Shown piece after piece: positions 10,934-23,700 of a stretch of 64,000 bases of DNA (position 1 is its first letter; the number at the start of each line of letters is the position of its first letter). The stretch lies in NCBI GenBank assembly GCA_949317995.1, contig OX439044.1, positions 18,252,641-18,316,640 on the forward strand, in the 5' to 3' direction. The translations under genes were made by a program, and so were the position numbers. The notes beneath the pieces were generated by a model. That model made no database searches. It was not told the origin of the DNA and was given only the letters and a program-made list of their open reading frames with translations. The DNA is from Acholoe squamosa. Its lineage: Eukaryota > Annelida > Polychaeta > Phyllodocida > Polynoidae.

Positions 10934-13178
10934 TGTATTGTGAGTGGGAGGGCAGTATACCAGTATGCATCCTGTTGTAGAGGTACATAGTTGTGGTTAG
11001 GTTTTAGATCACATACATGTCCCTATAGGTACATTTGACATATAAGTCATCAGGAATATTGTCAATATGGATAATTATGTTTTCCTCCAGAAAGAAATAT
11101 CATATAAATCTATGGCTATACACTTTTTGTGTATAGCTTATGTGAAAGAAGAAGCGCCTACTAAAACTTAAATGTATGTTAAAACACCTTTTTGTGTTCT
11201 CTAGGTCATGTGTACGCTCTGTGTCTACCCAGATGAATAGTATTCATCCTTCTGAGAGATTCTAGGTTTAATATTTGTTTAAAAACTCAATTCCATACAA
11301 GATATGCAGTCACCTATGACATATATGTAGACTACAGTTATGATACCGAGGACAGCCCCCACATCTACATCCTCCCTCCTCTAACCTATCACTGCCCACC
11401 TGTATTCTGGCTGTTCACTATCTAAACATATGCCTCATTGTACATTGTCAATCTACCATGCTCTCTTCTGTGTCGGATTTGCTATTGAACATCTTCATCC
11501 ATACATACACACAGAATCATGTAAACATGCCATGACCAGAGTCCAGCAGAGTTGTGTGGAAGACAACATGTAGACGTTTAACATTCCTGGTTCCTTGAAA
11601 CTCCACCACGGCCACTAGTGAAGCCATTTGAGACAAATTTATTACATGTAGCACAACAAAGAAGTATAGGAAATCGTTAAAAATTGTGTGTTAATAGCAT
11701 GTTCCATCACATGGAACCATATGGCACCAATGTCTCACTAGTTTAGGATGTGCGTGATATTGTTGAGAGCTCTCCTCATTCCAGTCCGTGATATGATACG
11801 TAGTAACATGGTCAACATGCTCTTTTATTGTTCAGACCATTCATCATCCATTAATTCCTTCTTGACGCATTTTGATATTGACAGAAAGGAGAGTTGTACC
11901 TAGCCAAAATAACCAAAATATATTGATAAGAGGGCATTATACAGTAGTTTGCAAGAACCAATCCCTATATTCAACATTGTTTTTGCACATACAAAGCGCA
12001 AAGAGTTTCCCTGAATGCTTTACTGACTGTTTTGTTAAAACCGTCAATGGTAGAGGTAAGTTAATCTAGTACCCAAAACAAAAAAAGTCTCCATGCCTTA
12101 ATCCCTATTTGAAATGCATTACACACGTCTAAGCTGCCTGTCTACTTAGTCCTCCCATTGACTAGTCACAGTGTATGTACATCTAAGCACCTCCACCACC
12201 CCCCTCCTGTACACACCTGGCCTTCCTCCAGGGCCGACACGCCTAGCTCTGCATCATTAAGCCCACGCTCAATCATCCGTGACGACAAGTATAAACAGAC
12301 CTAGACTCATAACACACCACCTCCTCCTTTGTCCCCTTATTGGCCGCATTCCAGCCGTATTAGCCTATTGTGGCGCCTTGCAGCTCCTTGATTACTGTTT
12401 TTAGAAACATGATTGAGTGATTAATTATTGTCTACATGACCCAGTTTTGCTGACGAACCGCATTGGTGGGACAGGGTTGTATGCAGGGGTTATTCTCCAA
12501 GTGCATTCATATTAAAGCACTATTTTGGGGGTTTTTCTTTTTGTCTTTTTCAATCCCCACCCGATTGCTTAGATCCAGACAGACTAACCAGGCCTATATT
12601 GGTGAGAATCGAGAGATCTATGGGCATTAGAGGATCAAAGGGCGTGCCGTGGGTGGTAAGTGCTTCAATCTCCCTAAAAGAACTGGCCTCTCGTAACTAT
12701 TAATGTCAAAAAGGGCATAGGCACTGTTTATTTATAAAAATAAAACTCTGGACTCCAACAATATCTTATGTATCATCCCCTGAAAAGTTTTATCTGATGT
12801 TGTTTAATATAGTTTACTGCAGCAGATCTGACTTTAAGACACTTAGTGATACACCCTCTGTGGGATTCTTATTTATTAAATTGTACTATGTAGGATCTAA
12901 ATAGCCCTCCAGTAAAAATCAAATGTCTAATGTAAACAGATCTGATCTATTTATAGAGTAAACCAGGAAATGCAGCCATCCAGCCTTGCTAGTACATTCA
13001 TCAATTTAATAGTTGAGTCTCTCAGGACTACAATTTAGCTGCCATGAATTAGACATGGGGCGTGAATTCCGATCACCTGACTGTGACTGTTAACCAGGTG
13101 TATGTCACGAACACTAACAGACTGGTGTAGGTGTTACGGTCACTTCAAAGGTACATGGAAATATGCCAAACTGTTCTT
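10934..13178. other. Non-coding stretch, no feature recognised
   Basis: Reading frames are short and unsupported. No tRNA, tandem repeat or inverted-repeat end is recognised. Confidence 0.4.
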
Positions 13179-14262
13179 CATGTTCACAGAAAAAAAATCC
13201 ATGTTAGTCAGTCTAACTTAACTTAGTCAAAACGCCCAAATAATCTTAGTTAGTACATATGACTAATGTGTGACTAACAATGTCTACTTTATTTTAGTCA
13301 CATTGACTACCCAAATCAGTTTCTCTCTCCAACCACAATCTTGAATAAGGTATCTGCTGGGAGTTTCAGGCAAGCTAACCTATCTTAGTCACTGTCATTT
13401 AGTCACTTTGACTAAGATCTCTTAGTGACTTTGACTAAGCTATATTGGCATAGTATTGCCTTTACACACCAGGTGGCAGCATGGTTTGAAACAGGATTTT
13501 TCTGGTGGCTGTGTACCACAAACTATTCGATGGATGTCAAAATGATGGTGATTTTCAGGCGCTGTATAATTTTGAGGCTTCCACAATTCAATATAACATC
13601 AAGCTTGGCAAAATATGTCAAATAGTTTAATGATTTGTTAATTAAACTAGGTAGACAGATAATTACACCTTTTCTGTGGGAATCTAGATAAGTAAAATAT
13701 CCACAGAAGTATCTGCTTCTTTGTGGGAAACCCAGAGTAACTGACTCCGGAGTTTTAATGAAAATTATGTGAGGCATTTCACATGTATGCTTCCTAAATG
13801 ATGAGATAATTATTTGTGGGATGTGGATCCTATACAGAGCTTACACTCACCATTGTAAGATCGGGCTTCCCTGGCCCTCTTAAAAGGGTCTATTTCTCCT
13901 CTTTCCTATCCCCTCAGGATGTGTGTGGTGCACATATGTGTGGGCACTGACACATTCTCCTCTGTGAAATTGTGTAATGTAGTTCTTGCCATGAATATGA
14001 CCTTAGCTGTCGAAATGGCGTGAAACATCTATCACTCACTCACTCACCATTGTAAGATTGCATACTTAGTCAAAACCACTGAAGAATCTTAGTCAAAATC
14101 AGGCAAGCCAAGGCAAGTTGGGCACTTTGACTAATGGTTAGTCGTATTTGACTAAGAAAAACTTGGACACTTAGGCACGTGCTTTTGACTAGGTATTGTT
14201 AGAAAGCTAGCCTTTTTGACTAACATCTGACTTAGATTTTGAACATTATTTTTTTCTGTGTT
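13179..14262. mobile_element. Non-autonomous DNA transposon rich in TTAGTC/GACTAA, carrying a nested SINE
   Basis: The ends read CACAGAAAAAAAATCC (left) and TATTTTTTTCTGTG (right), an inverted pair. Both flanks inside the ends are packed with TTAGTC or GACTAA hexamers (13200-13440 and 14065-14230). No transposase frame is visible. The SINE at 13862-14047 interrupts it with its own target duplication. The superfamily is not assigned because the target duplication is unclear. Confidence 0.6.
13862..14047 (+). mobile_element. SINE copy 1, (ACTC)n tail, 11-base target duplication
   Basis: Starts CGGGCTTCCC and ends in an (ACTC)n tail. It is flanked by CATTGTAAGAT at 13851-13861 and 14048-14058, an exact duplication typical of LINE-driven insertion. 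The core (GACCTTAGCTGTCGAAATGGCG) is shared with the copies at 17166-17349 and 19847-20030. No tRNA-type A and B boxes are obvious at the 5' end. Confidence 0.85.
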
Positions 14263-14365
14263 GTTAGCATATCTCCCAGGACCTGTGACTCTAGTTGGAG
14301 GCATGTCATGATGTTATATTTTATATATTACTTATGACTGTCATTGCCCATGCAATATAACCCTA

Positions 14366-14595
14366 TGGGAGTGATAGTTTTTTAACAACAGGGGGGGGGG
14401 GCTGGTGGGTTGGGGGGGTCAGAATTTTTTCTACCCCTTGACCGGGGGGTCAGAATTTTTTAACCCCTCTGATAGGGGGGTGGGGTCAAATAATTTCACC
14501 TGTTTTCAGTGGAAAACCCTGCGTGTTAAAAGGATTTTCGTCCCTTAAGGGGGTGGGGGAATTTTTACCCCCTTGAGAGCGGGGGGGGGGGGGTC
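14366..14595. mobile_element. Degraded G/C-run MITE of the GGGAGTG family
   Basis: The left end (GGGAGTGATAGTTTTTTAAC, AACAG, G run) matches the AACAACAGGGGG sub-family seen at 19140 and 24704. The interior has G-run blocks with TCAGAATTTTTT. The right end is not clear. Confidence 0.55.
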
Positions 14596-14885
14596 AGTCT
14601 ATAATGAAGCATCATACATTTATACACCCCTGTCACGGATTTATCCCCGTTCGTTGTGAATTGATTCAATTCAGTTGTTAGCACAAATACACAACACAAA
14701 ATATGTAGGCCTATGGCTGTCTATTTTTTTTTTTTTTTCTTTGAAAGGCCCTTTTTTCCCTTTCTTTGTCCTTTGTTCTCTATATATGTTTTATGTTATT
14801 GTGGAAAATCTATGATATATATGGTATACTTACCCCGAGCACGGTATGCATAACAATTGGATTATTTAAGATGAGAGTGGGGTCC

Positions 14886-15305
14886 CAGGGGGCCACTCCC
14901 TATATGGTCTATGGTAACCATGTGCGTACAAAAAGTAGATGGAAAGGGGTAATTTTTGGGGGTTGTTGGCGTGTACGGCAGGATCCGTTAAAAGGGGTAC
15001 ATTTTTGGCAATTTTGGGCTAAAAAGGGTAGGTTTTAGGTCTAAAAAGCAAACAAATTCTCCAAAACTTTCAGTGAAAAAGATGTATATTTTTCCATTTT
15101 TTTTAAGTGGTAACACACCAAAAGGGGTAGAGTTTTTGCAAATTAAGGGGTTCCGCCAAAAGGGGTACGATTTCTTGTAATTTTTTGGTCGGAACCCGTC
15201 CAAAGGGGGGTGTTTTTCTGAAAATTTGCCCTGCTAAAAGGGGTACCACCTCCAAGGTGATGTACGCACATGGTTTCCATAAATTTGAGAGTGCCCCCCG
15301 GGAGT
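14886..15305. mobile_element. MITE with internal AAAAGGGGTA repeats
   Basis: Imperfect inverted ends of about 60 bases: GGTAACCATGTGCGTACA at 14922-14939 pairs with TGTACGCACATGGTTTCC at 15260-15277, and the outer GGGGTCCC/GGGGGGC blocks pair as well. Inside, the motif AAAAGGGGTA plus a T-rich run recurs about six times. The open frames on the minus strand here (Thr/Pro/Phe-rich) are by-products of this repetition. Confidence 0.65.
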
Positions 15306-17003
15306 AGGGTATGTGGTAAACTGGTGACCATTGCATTGGGGTATAACCAAAAGACCCATCAATTAAGTCATAGCATTATTAAGATTCTACACAAATTCAA
15401 ACGCATCTATGATAACATGCCTACCCCCCCCCCCCATTCCTTAACTCAAGGAACCGCTAAGTATTGGTCCTACTTGCTTTATGATAATGAAGAAAATGTA
15501 GACATGCATATCTACACTATTTGTGATGACTACATTGCACCTCAGGCCAAATTCCCTTTTTATTGGCTACAAGCGGGTGTTCAGCTGGTTTTGGCGACAT
15601 ACACTGATAAGAACTGATAAGATGGGACCAGCATGTCCCTGGAAGTGGGTATTACCCAGGGACAAGGTACCCATCATAGCATGTCTTACCAGTGGGTTTT
15701 ACCTCAACCAGCGAAATTCAAGATGGTAGATCCACTAGGCATCCATACTGAGTCCTATACACAGTACTCTTACACTCACTTATCGCGTCTATGTTTCAGT
15801 ATAAAACTAAAATGATTGGCAAGGGAATAAGCAACATCTCCCTGTTCTTTTAACTCTTAAATGATACACATGCTTAATATTCGATATGGCTGTTTAGTAT
15901 ACACCATAAAAACTTCGTATTTTTAACGATACAAGAGATTTCCTGTGTGATTTTGGCTTTATTTCTCTCATTTTTTTCCTTTTGAAAACCTCAGACCACA
16001 GGTCAATGTATTCATTGATTGATATCGGCACTGCACGAACGAAAGTCACCCCCCCCCCCCGTGGTTAAAGCGTTCTATCAGTTCTATAAACAATTTTACT
16101 GGATGATTTATTATGGGTCTTTGTACATTGTATATCCCATATGGTTTAGTAAAGCACTCTCCCATATGTCCTGAACTCATTAAATGCCATATGCTACTTC
16201 TATGGAAATAATTCTACACTCATTGGACGTGCGTATTCAAAACACTTTCCCTTGTAGTTTTTCATATAATAACATGGTTAACCGAAGCTGTCTCCTCCAT
16301 ATCCTCAGGTTTACGTATTCCCCTCACTTAAAGTATGCCATGCTCCACTGCACCCTCGATGGAGGAGGGTACATATGTATGAGCTATGACCCAACTCTCA
16401 AGCTAGACATAACTTCCCCTTAAAAAAGGGGACAACAATACATCTCTCTTAAAGTTAAATTTCGTCAGTGTGAAATGTTGTGTCTGAATGAGTAGGACTT
16501 TTATAACTTTGTAGATACAGGGCAAGAACTAAAGGGTTTTCGGTGGTACTTTACTGTTGTATCTGTGAAAGGGTCTCCTGTTATTACATACAATTGCTTC
16601 TGTTTAATGACTTGAATATATTTAGAAATGGCTGGACTGGTCTTTTTAAGCCTATATCCCCAGTAACCATGCAGTGACAGCTTGCATACTGAGTGTAGGA
16701 TAAGGAATGTGATTTATCTTATGTTGAATACGCCAGGCCCATAGATGTATAATAAACCTAGTGAAAGCCAATTTCACATCTTAGTGAAATAACGTCCGCC
16801 AGTTTCCACAGTTATTTCATTATCAACTATTGCCATGTGACCCGCTCTTCTAGATAATGTAAACCCAATGTATACAGGTCTATGGCTGTATTTCCAACCA
16901 TTTCTACTCTACCTTGTGCATTATTATCCATGATATAGTAAATGAGATTCTTTTGAACATGTTAAACATGATGCCTCTGTGTAAGAGGCATCAATATATC
17001 CAA
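15306..17003. other. Non-coding stretch, no feature recognised
   Basis: Only short unsupported frames. A C run lies at about 15425 and another at about 16049. No domain or repeat ends recognised. Confidence 0.4.
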
Positions 17004-17014
17004 TATCAATATAT

Positions 17015-17081
<67 letters not shown>

Positions 17082-17093
17082 CATGTATATATA
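17004..17093. repeat. (AT)n microsatellite
   Basis: About 40 AT dinucleotides followed by ACATACATGTATATATA. The Ile/Tyr-repeat frame across it is an artefact. Confidence 0.95.
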
Positions 17094-17165
17094 AATGGCA
17101 CAGTATATGCCTCGTAGGTCTATATATGGATACATACAATACTTGGAATAAAGACCCTAATTCGC

Positions 17166-17349
17166 CGGGCTTCCCTAGCCCACTTAAAAGGGTCTATCTC
17201 TCCTCTTTCCTATCCCCTCAGATGTGTGTGGTGCACATATGCGTGGGCACTGACACATTCCTCTGTGAAATTATGTAATGTAGTTCTCGCCATGAATATG
17301 ACCTTAGCTGTCGAAATGGCGTTAAACATCTATTACTCACTCACTCACT
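17166..17349 (+). mobile_element. SINE copy 2, (ACTC)n tail
   Basis: Same family as 13862-14047: CGGGCTTCCC start, CACTTAAAAGGG block, conserved GACCTTAGCTGTCGAAATGGCG core and (ACTC)n tail. The flanks share CCTAATTCGC, a target duplication of about 10 bases. Confidence 0.85.
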
Positions 17350-17400
17350 ACCTAATTCGCCCTGCACTAAGGGCCCTCTTCGCTCATCCCTTCACATGTA

Positions 17401-17628
17401 TAGGGCCCTAGACAGGGGGTCCCATGTCACTTGTCGATTTTAAGAAATGTGTCTTGTCTTTTGTCACCCAACCCCATGTCCCTTGTCGAATTTAAGAAGT
17501 GGCCTTGACCCTTTGTCGATTCTAAGAAGTGGGTTTGTCCCTTGTCACCCAGCCCCATGTCCCTTGTCGATTTTAAGAAGTGGCCTTGTCCCCTTGTCGA
17601 TTTTACCTGTCTGGGGCCCTATGTATTG
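17401..17628. repeat. Short inverted-repeat element filled with TGTCGATTTTAAGAA tandem units
   Basis: The ends AGGGCCCTAGACAGGGG and CCTGTCTGGGGCCCTA form an imperfect inverted pair. Between them about five to six units of roughly 30 bases contain TTGTCGATTTTAAGAAGTGG. A relative is at 25957-26150. The weak open frames on both strands here are by-products of the repeat. Confidence 0.65.
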
Positions 17629-17766
17629 GGCACTTTTAGTGGTGAGAGTGGATAAGCCTGCCCCTTTGCCCTTTGCCAATACTTTGATAAAGAGCTTCAT
17701 TATACTTTTAGGCTGTGTCTTTTTTATTCCTACACGTCTCACCATTTCTTAATATTACAGACAGTC

Positions 17767-20700
17767 ATGACAGAGAGGGTGGTTGTGCTTCTATTGGCTG
17801 CTGTCCTGGCACTGACAGACGCTCAACTGCAATGGGAGCGTCTCCATAATGGGAACCATACCGCTGGAAGTGTGCCTACGGCGCGCAGGGACGCTGGCAT
17901 CGGGTATGACGTGACGAGTGACGTGATTATCCTTTTTGGCGGGAGGGGGCTCGTCAATGGTGCCAGTATCGTTCTGAGTGATACATGGATCTTTGATGTC
18001 TCAAAGAGTAAGTAAGCCTGCTACACCTCTATACCCTTTTCTATAGTTTGAATAAAATGGATTCAGCCATTTGATATACCCAATTATGTATTCATGGACA
18101 TGGATGCTGGCAAAGTGAAAAGTGTCCATTTTAAAAGAACAGGTTTAAAAGTCTTTGAGCATAGACAATGATAGACCCGAGACAGGCCCCAAATGTCCAA
18201 ACGGTACCCAGCCGGAAACTCATGGGGCGAATACATACAAAAGGCCTAAAAAAAATTGTAAGTTTCCAGAAACATGGTCCAAAAAGTTGAGGAAGGTAGG
18301 TCGGTTTTTTTTTACTAAACCATATTTTCGCCTATATATTCCATTGTTATTATTGATAATTAAGTCATGGAGAATCGATTTTTCTATCACACCAGCACAA
18401 AACCTAAGAGTATTTGGCAAGAACGTTAGATTCTATACTTGAACACAAGTGATCCTAAAATTATTAGAAATATGATATCAATGTGCAAAATTTAAGAAAA
18501 AATATGAAAAATTAAAATCAAAATATGAAAATTTCCCTGAAAAAAATCTGAGGTCGGCCCCTTTAGGCTGAGGTAGGTCGGGTGACCGGAAACAAAACTT
18601 TTTTTTTGGCCTAATATGAATACAGTTGGTGGTCAGTCGGGAGTAGTTTTGAGAAGATCGGAGATAAGAGATAAGATAAGGGTCCAATTGAGGCCTTCTA
18701 CTCATGGCCCCTGGTTTACAAATCTTTCTGTTTTTTCTTAAAGACGTAATTTCTATTACTAGATAGGCTGATTTTTTTTCTATATTTCATCAAGTCATTT
18801 CCTGATTTGTTTTAGATTTTCTGTAAATTTTTCTTATAACTTATCAATGATTTTGTGACTTTGGGTAATAGAAAATGGGAGAGAATTTTCTCAGAGGTTT
18901 AGAGCCCCACTGCCTCTGCCCACATCACCCTCCCGGCTGGGGAGGTTTCAGACACGACTGACCTAGGCCTGAATACTTAAACCACAGTGACTCCTTAGGA
19001 CAAAGGGAACAAGCTGTGGTTATTTCATGTAACCGAGGTTTAAGGCAGTTAACCCACAGTTCTGTAGGGTTACTTGGTATAACCAGGGCCTCAAGTGGCC
19101 AATCCAAGGTGTGAAACACCTACACACCTGTGGATTAACTAAGGGAGTTTTTATTTTTTAACAACAGGGGGGAGTTGTTAAAACAGGAGGGGTCAAATTT
19201 TTTTTTGCCACCGCTGGGCCATTGTGGACATATTGTGAAGAAATGTGATGTGGACAATATATGTCACATAGCAAAAGTGAAGCATAACACCCCCTTTTCA
19301 ATGTCATGCATTGCATGATAATCACCCTGTGAAGTGATCTATTTAACTCATACCTCAGTAAGATATTAAAAATGAATGTGGCATGCTGCTCTACAATGGA
19401 GTACTACACAAGGCGATGTTGAGACAAGGTGTCCAAAAAAATGTACTTTCCACAGACTGTTTCTGCAGCGTGTCCATAAGATACAATTGGTCCACACCCA
19501 ACAATGACAATGTATCCACAAAAAACACTCTGTCAACAACAAAGTGTTCACAAAACACATTCTGTTCACATACTTTTATCACAAAATGTCCAAAACCACT
19601 TTTAGTCTCAGTGCAATGGGCAGGTTTAACTGATATAGGTGGGCAAAGGATACTTTTCTATACATTTGCTGTATAAAAATTGTTGAATTAGCAAAGAATT
19701 GCCCAACCAGCATTAATTGAACCAGTTCTTCATGACCCTGAAAAAAATAATACTTTCAGAAAGCATCCACACTATATGCTAGTGATCCCAAAAGACCAAC
19801 ATTCACATTTAATTTCTCAGCCTCTGAGAATTACTAGAGAGGCAAGGTGAGTGAGTGAGTAATAGATGTTTAACGCCATTTCGACAGCTAAGGTCATATT
19901 CATGGCGAGAACTACATTACACAATTTCATAGAGGAATGTGTCAGTGCCCGCGCATATGTGCACCACACACATCCTGAGGGGATAGGAAAGGAGAGAAGT
20001 AAACCCTTTTAAGTGGGCTAGGGAAGCCCGTAGAGAGGCAAGGGTTTGCATATGTAGTAGATATGTAGTAGGATAAAATTACTTAGCATTCTGGGTAATT
20101 AGTCTTGGAAAAGGTGTGTTTACACTAAAAAGCAATTATTGAAAAAAAAATTATGTACCAAATGATATTTTACTTAGAATTTATAAAACTTGACAGTTTC
20201 ACCTTTACCTGAAACACCTGTATTAAATTCTACAGATTCTATACATCCTGTTACTTTTGTTAGCTGAGAGAAGACACTATCATGCCAGAATTATCCAAAA
20301 TACCAAGATTTTCAACAAAGTTTGATGGACCACTTTTAAAATATCTATACTGAACTTTATGTCAGAAGTCTCTGTTGAACAATTGTGGAATGTCTGAAAT
20401 GTTGAGGAAAGATCTATTGAAAACTTAAGTTGAAGATGAGGGAAAGCTTCATAAGTCGATATATATATATAACAATATATGCTATATAGCCAGTTTTATT
20501 ATGAAGCTAGAGTAGCTGTGGCACCTAAGGGGCATTTTATCCCAGGTGGCTTTACAATGAATATTTTTTTTCAAATTTCTTTTTACATGTTGACAAAGGA
20601 AGGTCTTTTACACATTACCCAAGGGGTATAAGAGAAAACTGACTGCAATATGTTTAATTAGTTGATCATTACTGGCATAGATGAACATATTACTAGCACC

Positions 20701-23700
20701 CCTAACCTTAGCCATTGTAATGCAATTTTATGAGGCACAGGGCTGTGTCATAACTACCATAAAGAGGATCTGCCAATCTATTTTTATATCTAGATTGAGA
20801 TAAAGGTAGTCCAAATATTTTTAAAAACAGTCGCTAATGCCATCCGAAGGTATTACCGTAATCTCTCGCGTAGAAGACGCGGTGCGCGTATAAGACGCAC
20901 ACCAAACTCAGCAAAGCCTGTTTCGCGTATAAGACACACCTCTTAGGGCAGACTTTTGTATGTTTAGTACTGTTCTATAGTAAAAATACCCCGCCTATAA
21001 GACGCACCCCCAACTTGAGAGTAAGCTATAAGACGCACCAGCCTTTTGTTTGGCATATAAGACGCGTCTTGTATGCGGGAGATTACGGTAGTAATTGTTG
21101 AATATTCTGGAAACTGCCAAGATCCAAATTCATCTTCCTACAACTGATTTCATGAGACCAATGCAAGATACATACATTGAGGACAATGATCAATTATAGC
21201 AGCTTTTGAGTTACATTAATCAGCCTGCATGTATATAATGCCTATAATCTCAATCATGAGAGGGGCGTAGGATCTAATACAGAATCAATTGCACACCGAC
21301 CTGCTCATAGCTGTGTTATAAACACAGCTGCTGGTCATATATTCAAGAAACCAAACATTCTTAAGTTTCTGCTGTAGGAATATGTGGGCCAATGGGGGAA
21401 ACTGCACCTCCAGGGGGGATTTAAGTACACATAATACCTTTAGATCTTCTCCTCGGGGATGCCATGTTATAAACAGCACATAGGGACACGACACTTATCT
21501 GCTTAACCTTGCCTATCTTGATGTTGAATCTTAACCCTATCGTGCCCAGATTTAAGTGCGCTCTAAGCCTCGATTATGTTTAAAAGGCTACCCAGGGTTC
21601 CCTAATTGTCAGATTAGGATCATTAAAAAAGTGCTGGACTCAGCACGAGACAGGCTTTCTAATGGTACCAAATACATTATGGTACTATAAAGTGGTATTT
21701 AATGGTAAATCTCTATATGTAAGTTAATGCAACACAAAGGTGCGCACTCTTGACAGGAAAACAATTTGATTGAAGAAAATCCAAAAAAACACACATAAAT
21801 TGGTTTTGGTTGTAGTATTGATTATCTCCTACTTCCATGAAAATATTCTCATTTAGAATGTCGGGGTAGCAAGTTTACATGCTACAAATATCCTTTGTTG
21901 ATAAAAATGATAAACCTCTGTCATCCTATCAAAATCAGACCCCGCTACCCTCCTAGACCCTTATACCTTCATGTCCATAAGTGAATTGTTCTGACATATC
22001 TTTCATATTACATTTTTGAATAGCTACTTCAACCCCGCATCCAGTCCCTTTTAATGTCCCTTTTAAATCAACATTGAGTAGTTATCATTTTCAATCTGTG
22101 GTTGGAAAGAAATTTTTTCTTGCCATGCATGCTATATATTGGGTTATATAGGCATGGCAGTCCTATCGATGCACAGCTCCTCTTATAGGTCTGCTGTGTT
22201 ATTATTTTGGTAGCCATAAATATATGATTTAATAATGCAGGGCAGTGGTATCTTTTGACACCTTATTATAACAGGAATAAGGCCACTTCGAAGGGGAGGG
22301 AGTGTAACTCCCAGTCTTTATTGGGTAATAGATGCACACCTGCTCCCCTTCTGCATACTACTTCTGCTAATGTTGTATTCACCTTTGGCCATCATGAACA
22401 ACATATGTGATTAGGATTGATTGACCAATAACTATTTGCAAACTCAAAACTCTTCTGCGTGCCTTATTCCTTAGTACCCTATATCTCCAGAACAAAACAA
22501 GAATGTATAAAAGAAACCTTGGTTATCTATGAAACATGTACAGTCCAGTGACAAATTGAGAGAAAACATGCATTACATACCCTGAAACAATATCAACTAC
22601 ACAGCAGAATGATAGGGTGCCATTAATACCAACGACTGAGCAGACCTGTTATTACTAGCCCCCCCTAAAAAAGACATTTTTTACATTAATTTCAAATTGG
22701 AAGGCAAATAACATTCTTAGGTATAGGAAATATTCCTAAGGTTGTTCTGAGATTCAATTTGAATGGAGTAAACATTGGCATCAAGTTGAGCACACACTTA
22801 GCAAAAGCCATAAAACCTCATTTCTGCTGGTTGGTGAATCAGTAACTGCAAAATCAATGGGAAATATCATGACCTACAAACCTGATTTTCTCACTTTTCT
22901 GCACATAGGCTGGGAGAGAAAGGTCTAAAGAATGGGCTTGAATTAAAAAAAAAATATCTAAAAACTCATTTGCATATTGCTAAATCAGCTGCACAATGTT
23001 AGGGTGCCAGTAATACCCCCCATGCCAATAATACCCACGGCTGTAACCTTAATACATCTCTTTGTTCAAGACATTTGACTAGTTCATTTTGACCTTGCCT
23101 ATAGCTACATCCATTCAGATCACTCATTTGCTTTTTCTTATAGCCATTTTCAAAAATTACATTTTACATAAAATCCCCATAGATGCTGGTATCATTTGCA
23201 TTTGTTATTTTTTTTATCAAATTCTTCAGTTAACACACAGTGTTTCCTTCATGGCAAGGCTAGGTTGTCTGCATACCAGATCTTTACATATGAGATACCA
23301 ACTTAAAGGGAATTGCAAGGGGAAACCAGATCTACAATCGGTGAACAGTTTACTTGATAAATGAAATCGGGATGAGCACTGATTTCTTTGAATTGTGATC
23401 CAAGATGGTGGAAATTACAGCTTGACTGCTGATTTTTGAGGCTATAAAATGTTTTTACAAAACTCTGAATTAAAGAAAAAAATAAATAGTAAAACATTAT
23501 AACCAGTCAGGTTTGTAAACATTTCTACATTTTCGCTGAAATTCCTGTACACCAGGTCGAGTTAGCTGGCTCTTTCCTAATTGCTTCACAGCCTGAGAAT
23601 TTTGCTTCATCTGGTACCCCAAGGGTACTGGAGGCTGAAGCAGTCATATTTTGCACATTTCTAACCAGTGACCTAGGAAGGCATTTTTATATATAGTGTA

